Both the position numbers and the translations under genes were made by a program. This document shows, one piece after another, positions 1-10,738 of a stretch of 64,000 nt of DNA; the stretch's first letter is position 1; the number at the start of each line of letters is the position of its first letter. The stretch is from Heliocidaris tuberculata (lineage: Eukaryota > Echinodermata > Echinoidea > Camarodonta > Echinometridae). The notes under the pieces were generated by a model. That model was not told the origin of the DNA. It worked only from the letters and a program-made list of their open reading frames with translations, and ran no database searches. The DNA lies in NCBI GenBank assembly GCA_025618425.1, contig CM046851.1, positions 30,609,754 through 30,673,753 on the forward strand, in the 5' to 3' direction.

Positions 1-282
1 TGTAAACGTATTATCATGGCGATATGGCAAACACAGTCACGGTCAGAAAGGGTTATGTACCTGTTGGTTATAGGTAGAAAATCGGTGACGTTATTCTGTC
101 CAATTTTAGCTTCCCATATGCTGTGTTTGGTTGGCCTCAAAACAAACCGAATTTTGAATCCATACATGTAGTAATATAAGTGACTGCAGGTTCACTGAAA
201 TTTGAAGGATATATTTGATATATGAGTTCATTGAGTTGCTTCTTAGTTTATAACGTTGCAAAAAGGGAGGGGAGGGGGGGGA

Positions 283-762
283 GTCGTTTTCCGAAGGTTC
301 ATAATTCCGAAGGTTCGTAATTCCGAAACACAAATTTCCCATAGCAGGAGGTTCATAATTCCGAAAATGAAATAGGGTTCACAATTCCGAACATTTGACA
401 TGTTTGATGCATTACTCCGAAGGTTCGTAATTCCGAAAATGAAATAGGGTTCGTAATTCCGAAAAAGAAAATTGGATCATAATTCCGAAGGTTCGTTAAT
501 CCGAAAATGCTATTGAGTTCTACATAACTTTTCCGAATTATGAACCTTCAGAAATATGAACCCTTTTTAAATTTCGGAATTACGAACCGTCGGAGTAACG
601 AACCCTAGGAAATACGAACCTTTGGAGAAAAGAACTTTCGGAATTATGAACCTTTGGAAATACAAACCTTTGGAAAAAAAGAATCTTCGGAATTATGAAC
701 CTTTGGAAATACGAACCTTTGGAAAAAGAACCTTCGGAATAATAAACCTTCGGAAAAACGAC
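283..762. repeat. Palindromic repeat built from TTCCGAAGGTTC units
   Basis: The left half repeats TTCCGAAGGTTCATAA and TTCCGAAGGTTCGTAA. The right half carries the reverse complement (TTCGGAATTATGAACCTT); the axis is near 525. The outer ends GTCGTTTTCCGAAGG and CTTCGGAAAAACGAC are inverted repeats, so the whole may be a small foldback transposon. Confidence 0.7.
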
Positions 763-810
763 ATGTAACCGTAAATAGTCACTGGGCATCTTTATTATAC
801 GATGTGTATA

Positions 811-1401
811 TATACTCAACAAAAAAGTAAGTCTCTCCCCCCCCCCCCCCCCCCGATATTACTCGAGAATTATATAATGAAATGCGTTCATTCAAAATCG
901 AAGTATGCAAAATTCTCTAACCGAAATTTTCATTGGTTATTTGGGAACGACTGATTATGTTTTCATAATGCAATAGAGGGTTTACCCGTGTATAACCTTT
1001 TTATTTATTTTTTTCTTCATTTTATGTTCATGAACACTGAGAAACAGAAATTTATAATGCACATTCATGAAATAACATTGAACATCAGGATTTGACAATA
1101 CAGTTTCATGGATTCGATTGACAAGTTATACGCCTGTACATGAACAAAATTTTGAAAGGAGTACACACATGTATCGCATTATGAAACGCAAAGCGCAACT
1201 TTTTTTCTGCTGCAATAAAAGAACATTTTGTTAATGAAAGCATAATCAATTGTTTAGGAATAACCAGAATGTCTGTTAGAAAATTTTGAAAACTTTGCTT
1301 TTAAAATGAAAAAAAAAAAAAAAAACAAGCAATAAAATATTTTTCGAATTTTATTGAGAGTGTCAGAGTGTCAAGGGTAACAATCTTTTTGGTTGAGTGT
1401 A
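811..1401. mobile_element. TATACTCAAC-ended MITE, copy 1
   Basis: The left end is TATACTCAACAAAAAAGTAA; the right end is TTTTTGGTTGAGTGTA. It shares internal sequence with 43055-43661 (TTCATTCAAAATCGAAGTAT and a TACACATGT-TTTCATAATGC region). TA at the ends fits Tc1/mariner-type insertion. A C-tract at 837-854 interrupts the left end. Confidence 0.65.
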
Positions 1402-1404
1402 TTA

Positions 1405-2246
1405 CTAATACTAGGCCACAATTGAGATATCAGTCATCATTTCTACACTTTAAGTTTTCAAAATAAGTCTTTAAAACGGGGAGAAGTGGATGGTAGATAC
1501 GGGTTGAACGGGGACATGCTTTGGGAGAAGTGCACTGGGACAAAATTTTAAGGTTTACATATATGTATATACTATACGACAATACAATACAATTCAATTC
1601 AATTCAATCCAATCCAGTTCAATTCAATTCAATTTCGGTTTTTATTCACAATGACAAAACCGGGCAAAAGTCCGGAGAATAACACTGTAACAATTATAAC
1701 AAAATAAAATAAGTATTAAGCAAGCTTTAGAAAAATATTGACATAGAATAGTAATATAATGATTAAAAAATACTGTTATTTTAAAAGAAATAATGTGGTA
1801 TAGCCACCTCTTCAGAATAGGTGTTAAATTAAAAGTTTCATACCTGAATTTATCTATAAAATACAAAAAGATCACTCACGATATATGATTACATTAAATA
1901 AATATGGTGATGATCAAATATGCAAAAATGGTACAAATTTTAACAAAAGAATATTGATAATTATTTGATCCCCCACCCGTTCACAACGGTAACAATGGTA
2001 ACATAAAGTAGTGACAACAAACATTAATGAAAAGAAAAATGAAATGTCTAAATTACCAATTACTGGGTAATTACAAAGTCATATTGCACGATAAAGATTA
2101 TTTTTTCTACTTGAGGGAATGTTGTGGCGAAAAGTAAATTAAATTTACATGTTTTTTTTTGGTAAGGTTAACTTCAGTTGTAACAGCATAGGTTGCACTC
2201 AATCGGACGTATTCAATTAGAGTGACCGTTGTCGAGGAAAGTATAT

Positions 2247-2301
<55 letters not shown>

Positions 2302-2430
2302 GTATGTATATACTTGTTATAGGGACATTCGCATTGTTATACGTCTTCCAATGTCCCCGTAACCGGGTTGTTTTCAAATGACTAAATAAATCGCATTGTT
2401 ATACGTCCCCATAACCACAGTTTTGTATAT
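1405..2430. other. No gene seen
   Basis: AT-rich sequence with a retroelement-like tail at 1560-1700 and simple repeats. No coding signal on either strand. Confidence 0.6.
1560..1700 (-). repeat. CAATT repeat joined to a retroelement 3' tail
   Basis: CAATT-type pentamers (1575-1634) lie next to a segment that reads, on the minus strand, GTGAATAAAAACCGAAATTG. A body ending in AATAAAAACCG followed by short tandem repeats looks like the 3' tail of a non-LTR element in minus orientation. No coding part is recognised leftwards to 2150. Confidence 0.4.
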
Positions 2431-2464
2431 TTGCATATATATAAATATATATATATATATATAA

Positions 2465-2507
<43 letters not shown>

Positions 2508-2703
2508 CAAATTTATCCCTCATATATATATATATATATATATAAGGGAGAAATTTGTTCTAATAATAGACTATAGCATCGGCAACTCTCTTGGGGAAAT
2601 TTACATAATGTGATGAATCAATTGAATTGAATAAGAAAAATGATTTGCATAGCTAAATTCATTGTTCCTCCTTACTGACTCCCTCTTTGTGGAAATAATT
2701 GCA

Positions 2704-2765
2704 GGGGTTGCAAAAACTGTCGAACCCGGGTCTTTGCACTGTACGCCAAACGCCCCTGCCCCTCA
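2704..2765 (-). repeat. tRNA-like SINE fragment, inverted copy
   Basis: The minus strand reads GGCGTTTGGCGTACAGTGC and AAAGACCCGGGTTCGAC, matching the tRNA-like segment at 2850-2917 on the plus strand. The two lie head to head about 90 bases apart. Confidence 0.6.
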
Positions 2766-2849
2766 AAGTAAAGGAATAAATTAACTGCGAAGGGGTTGCA
2801 AGGGCTGCCGGTGTTTGTACCAGGTGTAGCCGAATACCACTCAACCCGC

Positions 2850-2917
2850 GTCCCCGGTCTAGTGGTTAAGGCGTTTGGCGTAGTGCCAAAGACCCGGGTT
2901 CGACTCCCGGCGGAGAA
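2850..2917 (+). repeat. tRNA-derived SINE head (not a functional tRNA)
   Basis: TCTAGTGGTTAAGGCG is a good A box and GGTTCGACTCC a good B box. The anticodon arm TTTGG-CGTAGTG-CCAAA pairs but has G instead of the obligatory U33, and the acceptor stem does not pair. It is best read as a tRNA-derived SINE or tRNA relic. Confidence 0.6.
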
Positions 2918-2991
2918 GTCATTAAGGAGGGACAATGAATTTAACTACTTAAATTATTTCTCTCATTCAATTCAATTGATTTGTAACAAAA

Positions 2992-3174
2992 GATATGATG
3001 GAACGGAATGAAGCAGGTCACTCGGTGTATTTACAAGCTGATATGATAACAATATAAAGCAACTTATTATTTGTTTCATTCTGTTTGATTTAGCAAATAA
3101 ACTTGAAGAAGGCCAGGAGCCGAAAGCCTTTAAATACACCGAGTGACCTGCTTCATTTTCCGTTCCATCATATC
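2992..3174. repeat. Palindromic MITE
   Basis: The arms GAAGCAGGTCACTCGGTGTA (left) and TACACCGAGTGACCTGCTTC (right) are perfect complements; outer arms GATATGATGGAACGG pair with CCGTTCCATCATATC. Confidence 0.75.
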
Positions 3175-3234
3175 TGTTCACATATCTAAATTTAACATGG
3201 TAAAATCGAATGGTACACACATCCACACCTCTCT

Positions 3235-3279
<45 letters not shown>

Positions 3280-3314
3280 ACAAAATATAAGTTCTGCTTC
3301 GGAATTGTAAATGT

Positions 3315-3473
3315 AGAGATGAGTAACAAACAAGTAAATAAGAATTCCGTTAGACTCAGAAGTTTTTAAATTTTCGGCCATAGGCCGATTTTCCTGATGA
3401 AGGCCTATGGCCGAAAATTTGAAAACTTCTGAGTTTAACGAAATTCTTATTTACTTGTTTACTAATCATCTCT
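3315..3473. repeat. Palindromic repeat (hairpin of about 160 bp)
   Basis: The left arm contains AACAAGTAAATAAGAATT and CAGAAGTTTTTAAATTTTCG; the right arm carries the complements. The loop centres on CCGATTTTCCTGATGAAGG near 3392. Confidence 0.78.
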
Positions 3474-3479
3474 CTCTCT

Positions 3480-5736
3480 CTATCTCTCACTCTCTCTCTC
3501 TCTCTATATATATATTATGTAAAATCAATTTTGACAACACAGTTGCCATTATATATACATTATAGAAACTGATGATATCAATCAAGGATTCTTCATGGAT
3601 TTTGTAAATAATACAAATACTGTATATTAAAAATGTACATGTACATTACAGAACTGACATTAGTGGGACAATTATGTACATTCAAATCAATATTGTATAT
3701 GAAGTAAAGGAAATGTAGTATCTCAGCGTGTTAGGTAGATAACTGCAAGTAAAATTGTAAAATTACATTGAAGTTTGACATATTAACAGTTCATTGCAGA
3801 ATTAACAATAAAGTTTAAACAGCTATAATTCGAATTAAAATGAATATATCACTTAGACTGTGTGATGACGAGTTACAATAATGTCTAATTTCCATCTCAA
3901 AAATGACAATTCCTAGCAGATATGTTCTCCTAATTGTTTACATTCATCAGTATGCAGAATCTTCTGATTGGTTATTTGTAAACAATTAATTCTGTTTTCA
4001 TTTTTAAAAAATAAAAAATATTGCCTTCGGTACTTATGTTTTACAATGCAATGCAAGGTGTACATGATTACTCTTGTCAAATTTTTTTATGTATGTACAG
4101 GCGCGTAACTTGTAATTAAACTTCAAGAAACTGCGTTTAAAAATCATGATTTTTAACACTGTTTAATGCAGTTTGATGAATTTGAATTATGAACTATGCG
4201 CCGGTACATAAACAAATGATTAATAGAATCGAAAAGATAATACACAAGTAAACCCTGAATTGCATTATGGAACAACAACAAAAAATTCTAGTATCAACTG
4301 CACTAAAAACTATAATTTTATTATAAAACCAATCACTTATATTCACAAAAAACCCTCAAAATAATGTGGGTAAGAAACGTCTCCATACTGATTTGTTTTG
4401 GAACAAATTTCTTCAAATATTCCTCGAATTATATTCAAAGGTGTCGAGGGAACTTCATCTTTTGGTTGATTATAAAGATCGTAGTTGGAATGAAAAAACA
4501 ATACCACTCAAACGACTGCAATATGAGCAATATGACAGTTTTTTTCAATCAATCTATCCTTTCCTACCAAAAATAGGCAAAAGGCCTTTGTAAACTTGAT
4601 AATACATCTTTTTCTTTTCAGTGAATTTCGCATTAAAACACCTAATAATGTAATTCCACTTATTTATTTTTAAATTTTTTTGCTTGTCACAGACTGTTTG
4701 GACTTGGGCCTTTTTTTTTTCAAATATGGATAACTTTGTTAAGATACTTTTCCTTCCAAAAACTGAATAGACAGTGAATAACTTTGTAATGTTTACATGA
4801 AGGTACTGTCATTAAAAGTGCATATTATCCACAATTCGAATTACTAAAGGCCTTGTGTTTCTTTGCTGTATCTTTAATATAATTTGATCATATTTTGTCA
4901 AAAATCTGAAATATCGAACGCTGCTAACCCCATTTTCTGCTATTTCATTCCTGTACTAAAAATAAACAAGGCCACACCTACAGTGTAAATAAATAGTAAT
5001 TTGAATTTTTTTTAAAATGGTAATGGCAGAAAAGTAAACGATGCTTATAACAACATATCTGCAGAGCACTTCTCCCTAACCCTATTTACCTGTATCAATC
5101 TAGCCTTCATTAATAATATATAAAAAAGAAACAAACAAAACAGAAAGATACGAATTTTTGTCTGCCTTTAACTGAAATAAAATGAACAAAAATTCGGATG
5201 TTACAAATATATCACAATCGATATATTAATAAGTTCTTTTCTCCTCACTGTCATAAGCTCACGGGCAGTTCTCACAATGTCCAAATATTTATCCTCTTTC
5301 AGGTGTAATGCGATCGTCATACACGAATATCAATCAAAACGTCTTTCTTCAGTCTAACGAATTCGCAATAGGTGTGCAAATCCTATTATGAAGCTCATCT
5401 TATAGGAAGGCAATTAACATCATTTTCCTTTAGAAATCATAATAAGTGACAAAAATACTATGACTGAGTTGCTCTTTCTTTGTCCTCGATAGTGTATGGT
5501 ATTTCCCGAAAATGCATTTTTCAACGTGTGAATTGTTGATTCTCTTAAGGAGCATCACTGAAGAAAATATGTTTAGTTCTCATGTAGATTCTCTCTATAT
5601 GAAGTCATTAACAAGTCTCATTTATTACTGAGTAGATGTCTGGCATAGCTTTGCTGAATTTCAAAACAAACATGACAAATGTCCAGTTCTGTCTGAATGC
5701 AAATTATTGATTGTTTTGATCAGGATGTCCCTTCTA
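3480..5736. other. No gene seen
   Basis: Unique-looking AT-rich sequence with a decayed MITE at 3880-4475. Frames are short and show no domain or splice context. Confidence 0.6.
3880..4475. mobile_element. Partial copies of the TATACTCAACC MITE family
   Basis: Internal segments typical of the family occur here: a GGTTATTTGTAAACAATTAA-like region, TACGCGCC/GCGCCGGTACAT arms, and the right end TTTTGGTTGATTATA near 4465. The left end is not recognisable. A further partial copy starts at 25113 (TATACTCAACCAAAGCAG) and decays towards 26200. Confidence 0.45.
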
Positions 5737-7910
5737 GCAGAATTGCTAGAGGGGACGGCTGGCATCCCGGAGTCTGGTACATCCAGCACAGGACTGCTAG
5801 AGGAGACTTCAGTGCTGGCATCCAGGAGTCTGTTAAGAGACGACTGCTGGCAGCCCGGAGTCTGGTACATCCATCACCGGAAAGCTAGAGAGGACTGCTG
5901 GCATCCCGGAGTCTGGTACATCCATCACAGGACTGCTATAGGAGACCGCTGGCGTCCCGGAGTCTGGTACATGACTGCTAGAGAGGACTCCTGGCATCCC
6001 AGAGTCTGAAAACTCCAAAAGTTGAAGACATTCACACATTCCAAAAAGTTATTTTCTGTACAAGTATGAAACCAACTTGCTCTCACTATCATTTAATAAT
6101 TTTATACATTCATTTCCTACACGGCAAGCAACAGATTTTCTTTCTAACAATCCCCAAACCCTCTTAGCGTATTTAGACATCATGGACCGGACAAATGGAA
6201 TGCATTTCCCGAGGCGCTTAAATTTATTCTTTCAAAGCTACTTACAAAAAAGTGGTCTTATCCCAGTATAACAATTAACAATTAACGTAATACTATGATC
6301 ATTTCTGACAATATATTTTGGTGTTATATTAATTTTGACTTCTGAATTTGATACATACCAAATCTATCAATATCACACAGAGGCCTATTAAAGCGAAATG
6401 ACCACCACACAACCTGCACTAGCCTACCACATGCACAATTCTCTTCACTACTTCTTGTCCTCCTTCCCGTTCTCTCCCCCTAATTTCACCCTTTTCAGGC
6501 CGCAATTATTTCAAGCCCATGCTTAGATAAGTGGTCTGCCGCATGTTTATTGAATTACCATATTAGTGAATTACATCCATCACAGGAATGCTAGAGAGGA
6601 CTGCTGGCATCCCGGAGTCTGGTACATCCATCACAGGACTGCTAGAGAGGACTGCTGACATCCCGGGGTCTGGTACATCCATCACATGACTGCTAGAGAG
6701 CAGTGGCGGCACCAGGATTTTTAAAGTGGGGGGGGGGGGGGGGAATGGGGGGCAAAAGAAAATGTTGGGGGGGGGGCAAGGGCGGACAAAAAAAATTTGA
6801 CACTTTTTGTAGTGAAAATGTACAGAATATTCGGCTATAAACCTACCCAGATATGAGGACATTTTGAGCATCTAGCTGAACTGCCCGATTATAAAGAGGT
6901 GTTAGTTATATACTGCGAGCGAGCAAAAATTTTGACATTTTTCGTAGTAAAAATGTACAGAAATTACATATTCGGCTATAAAACTACCCCAATATGCATG
7001 AGGACATTTGAGCATCTTGCTGCCCGATTATGAGGTGGTAGTTATTTATTGCGAATACTTTTTGTCGTGAAAATGTACAGAAATTATATTCGGCTATGAA
7101 ACTACCCAGATATGAGGACATTTGAGCATCTTGCTGCCCGATAATAAGGTGGTAGTTATACATTGCGAACGGGCGAACGGGCAAAAATTTTGAAACTTTT
7201 TGTGGTGAAAATGTACAGAAATGATTATTTGGCTATAAAACTACCCCAATATGAGGACATTTGATCATCTCGCGGCCTGATTATGTGGTGGGAGTTATAG
7301 GCCTGTATTGCGAGCGAGCAAAAATTTTGACACTATTATAGTGGAAATGTACAGAAATTATTCGGCTATAAAACTACCCAAATATGAAAATATTTACACG
7401 AGCTGAGCGAACAAATTTGCCCCATGCCCCCCCCCCCACCTTGATGCCGCCACTGCTTTCCAAGTTTCCGTTTTCTTTCTTTTTCCTTCTTTTCTCCATT
7501 CCTTTTTCACTTTTTTCTTTCCTTTTCTTTTCCTTTTCATTTTCCACCCTTTTATTTTTTTTCACGCCAAAAATTATTGGGGGGCAACTGGGGGGGGGGG
7601 GGGCCAAATGCCCCCCATGCCCGCCCCCCATGCCCCCCCCCCCCCCCCCCCTTGGTGCCGCCACTGCTAGAGAGGACTGCTGGCATCCCGGGGTCTGGTA
7701 CATCCATCACAGGACTGCTAGAGAGGACTGCTGGCATCCCGAAGTCTGGTACATCCATCACAGGACTGCTAGAGAGGACTGCTGACATCTCGGGGTCTGG
7801 TACATCCATCACAGGACTGCTAGAGAGGACTGCTGGAATCCCGGAGTCTGGTACATCCATCACAGGACTGCTAGAGGATACTGCTGGCATCCCGGAGTTG
7901 AATCCGGCGT
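5737..7910 (+). repeat. 51-bp minisatellite, interrupted
   Basis: The unit begins GCTAGAGAGGACTGCTGGCA and continues through CCGGAGTCTGGTACATCCAT to CACAGGACT. It is present at 5737-6015, 6577-6700 and 7667-7905. It is split by an unrelated 560-bp stretch and by the hAT-like element. Open frames here, reading MDVPDSGMPAVLSSSP on the minus strand, come from the repeat period of 51 (a multiple of 3) and are not genes. Confidence 0.88.
6701..7666. mobile_element. hAT-like element inside the 51-bp minisatellite
   Basis: The terminal inverted repeats are CAGTGGCGGCACCAGG and GGTGCCGCCACTG, each next to a G- or C-tract. The flanking 8-bp direct repeats are CTAGAGAG (6693-6700 and 7667-7674). CAGTG termini with 8-bp duplications are typical of the hAT superfamily. 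Inside, a unit of about 120-150 bp (ATGTACAGAAAT, CGGCTATAAAACTACCC) is repeated about five times from 6780 to 7385. A second right-end copy at about 7425-7456 suggests nesting or internal duplication. No transposase is seen. Confidence 0.82.
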
Positions 7911-8630
7911 CTTCACGCAGATAGTTGGCTGCAATTCACGTCCTGTCTATAATTATTAGGCCCTCTCTGCTAGAACCTTCTGTATGGGAGAGAAATCCTG
8001 CCTCCACCTAGGCATTATAGTGGCTTGACTCTGCCACATCCAGCAAATACCTACATGACCAGGAAATAGCCTCTCACTATCAGTGAAATCCAATGTCACA
8101 TTACTCACTGCTAACTATGCAGCAGACAAAATAATATAGGAACACGAATCTCATCCTCTCAACATAATGCTCAAAGGCATCACTATCCATTATGAAATTG
8201 GTTAAAAAGGCTATCCATCTTTTCAAAATAGTAACCAAACCATTCACCATTAAATTATTGGACCTCTCTCATACTCACCGATAACGAACTTGATTCTTGA
8301 TCCAAGTAGGCATTATTATCTTAATTTGACTTCAACTGCAACCCTGGATTTTGTACATCAATACTGAAATCGACATCACTATGAGACTTTCACTCTGATT
8401 GCATTTCATTTTGACGCGTCTCTTTCTTCTCATAATCATCGACCAGGAAAATCTCAACTCATATCAGCCTTGCCCTCACCACCAGTACGGAAGAAATCTA
8501 ACAGCTGTGCAGTCTACATGGTCTGTCCACTATAAAATGGGCTTCTTGATCACCACAAGACTCAGCACTTAAACTTAATCTCCTGCTAGGTCATTCACCC
8601 AAGACAACTGAAACCGAAGTGACTACAGGC
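7911..8630. other. No gene seen
   Basis: Unique-looking sequence between the 51-bp minisatellite and the TIR element at 8631. Confidence 0.6.
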
Positions 8631-10570
8631 CCGTCTTCATCAGCCCGAGTTTCCAAAATAGCCCGCTAATTCTGATCCAGGAAACTAACCCGATCAGAAC
8701 TAGCTCGAGCTAGTTTGTAATGAAGACGCAATTAGCTGGCTATTTCGTGGGTTTCTAGCTCGAGCTAGAAGCCTAAGTCAACTCGGGTTTTTTGTGAAAT
8801 AGCGCGCTATTTGGCGAATTAGCCCGCTAATTCGCAGGTGAAGACGCACTCGGGTTTTGACTCGGGTTAATTTATTCATGACACCAATCCTAGAAATGTC
8901 ATTTTCCTTATGTATTTCTTGATTTTCTTCTCTCTTTCTATCTTTTCCTTATGTATTTCTTTGTTTTTCCTTCTCTCTTTTTTCTCCTTATGTATTTCTT
9001 TGTTTTCCCCATTCTTTATTCTTCTTTCTATTCTTATGTATTTCTTTGTTCTTCTTGCTGTCCTCTTTTCTTTATATATTTCTTTGTTTTCCTTCTTTTT
9101 TAAAAATCTTTTCCTTATGTATTTCTTTGTTTTTCCCATTTTCTGTTCTTCGATCTTGCTATCCTCTTTTCTTTGTTGTTTATGTATTTCTTTGTTCTTT
9201 CTGTCCTCTTTTTATTTCCTTATGTATTTCTTTGATTTTCTTTCTATTCTATCTTTTTCCTCATGTACTTCTTTGTTGCTTATGTATTACTTTATTTTTC
9301 CTTTTTTTTTTTCTCCTTATATATTTCTTTTTTTTCCCCATAATTTATTCCCTTTTTTCTATTCTAATGTATTTCTTTGTTCTTCTTTCTATCCTCTTCT
9401 CTTCATATGTATTTCTTCATTTTTCTTTCTATTTTATCTTTTTCCTTATGTATTTCTGTCTTCCCCACTTTTTATTCTTCTTTCATTTCTTATGTATTCC
9501 TTTGTTCTTCTTGTTATCCTCTTTCCTTTATGTTTCTTTATGTATTTCTTTGTTTTCCTGTTGTCTGCTCTTCTATCTATTCATATGTATTTCTTTGTTC
9601 TTCTTTTTTATCCTCTTCCCTTTATATTTCTTTGTTTTCCTTCCCTCTTTTTATCTTTTCCTAATATATCCTTATGTATTTCTTTGTTCTTCTTGTTATC
9701 CTCTTTTCTGCATGTTTCTTTATGTATTTCTTCTATCTTTTTATCCTTTCCTTTTATATTTCTTTGTTTTCCCGTTGTCTGCTCTTCTATCTCTTCATAT
9801 GTATTTCTTTCTTCTTTTTTATCCTCTTCCCTTTATATTTCTTTGTTTTCCTTCTCTCTTTCTCTATTCCTAATATATCCTTATGTATTTCTTTGTTTTT
9901 CTTTCTATTTTATCTTTTTCCTTGTGTATTTGTTTCTTATGTATTACTTTGTTTTTCCTTCTTTTTTTCTCATGTATTTCTTTGTTTTCCTTTCTATTTT
10001 ATCTGTTTCCTTGTGTATTTCTTTGTTTCTTATGTATTACTTTGTTTTTCCTTCTTTTTTTTCTCCTTATGTATTTCTTTGTTTTCCCCATTATTTATTC
10101 TTCTTTCTATTCTTATGTATTTTTTTGTTCCTCTTTCTATCCACTTTCCTTCATATTACCTTATATATTTCTTTGTTTTTCTATTTTATTTTTTCCTTAT
10201 GCATTTCTTTGTTTCTTATGTATTACTTTGTTTTTCCTTCTCTCCTTTTTCTCCTTATATATTTCATTGTTTTTCCCCATTATCTATTCTTATTTCTATT
10301 CTTATGTATTTCCTTGTTTTTCCTTCTCTCTTTTTATCTTTTCCTTATGTATTTCTTTGCTCTTTTCTCTTCATTTATCCTACATATTTTTTAAAATTTT
10401 CCATCTTCGAAGTGCGCATGCTCTGAAGCTCGAGTTTATTCCAAGAACGAGCGGGAATCGCTCGACTCGGGCTGATGGAGACGGGGGTTTTCAAACTCGG
10501 ACTTTTTTCTCGAGAAGCGCTGATCGGGCTAGAATCTCGAGCTTGAGCAAACTCGGGCTGATGGAGACGC
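8631..10570. mobile_element. Large TIR element enclosing a polypyrimidine array
   Basis: The left terminus is CGTCTTCATCAGCCCGAGTT and the right terminus reads, in reverse complement, GCGTCTCCATCAGCCCGAGT. The left subterminal region is full of short palindromes around AGCTCGAGCTAG and TAGCCCGCTAATT. The right has CTCGAGAAGCGC and related motifs. No target duplication could be fixed. No transposase is visible; the long open frames inside come from the array. Confidence 0.6.
8885..10395 (+). repeat. Polypyrimidine minisatellite array
   Basis: There are about 1.5 kb of degenerate units built on CCTTATGTATTTCTTTGTT followed by 10-30 pyrimidines. The lack of purines removes stop codons from one strand and creates open frames of up to 494 codons rich in Phe, Leu, Ser and Tyr. 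These lack any domain and occur in all three frames, so they are not treated as genes. Confidence 0.88.
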
Positions 10571-10738
10571 ATCTTACTTGTTCTTAGACCAGATGAGAAT
10601 ATAGGGCGTAACATGAAGATGTACTTGAGGAAATCCGCCTTCTCACAGGAACAACACAGGAGAACCTGTTAAAGAAGATGCTCCAAGACACGCACGCACA
10701 AGTGTTCAAAATATTTGACATTGTCAAGATTTGATTAT

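Noticed and set aside
2850..2917. A functional tRNA gene
   Set aside because: The anticodon loop lacks U33 and the acceptor stem does not pair; it is better explained as a SINE head.
5661..7924. Repeated MDVPDSGMPAVLSSSP-type frames on both strands
   Set aside because: The 51-bp repeat period is a multiple of 3, so frames stay open by repetition; both strands are open together.
8910..10426. Open frames of 494, 275, 250 and 234 codons
   Set aside because: They come from a polypyrimidine minisatellite open in several frames at once, consist of Phe/Leu/Ser/Tyr/Cys/Val repeats and have no domain or splice context.
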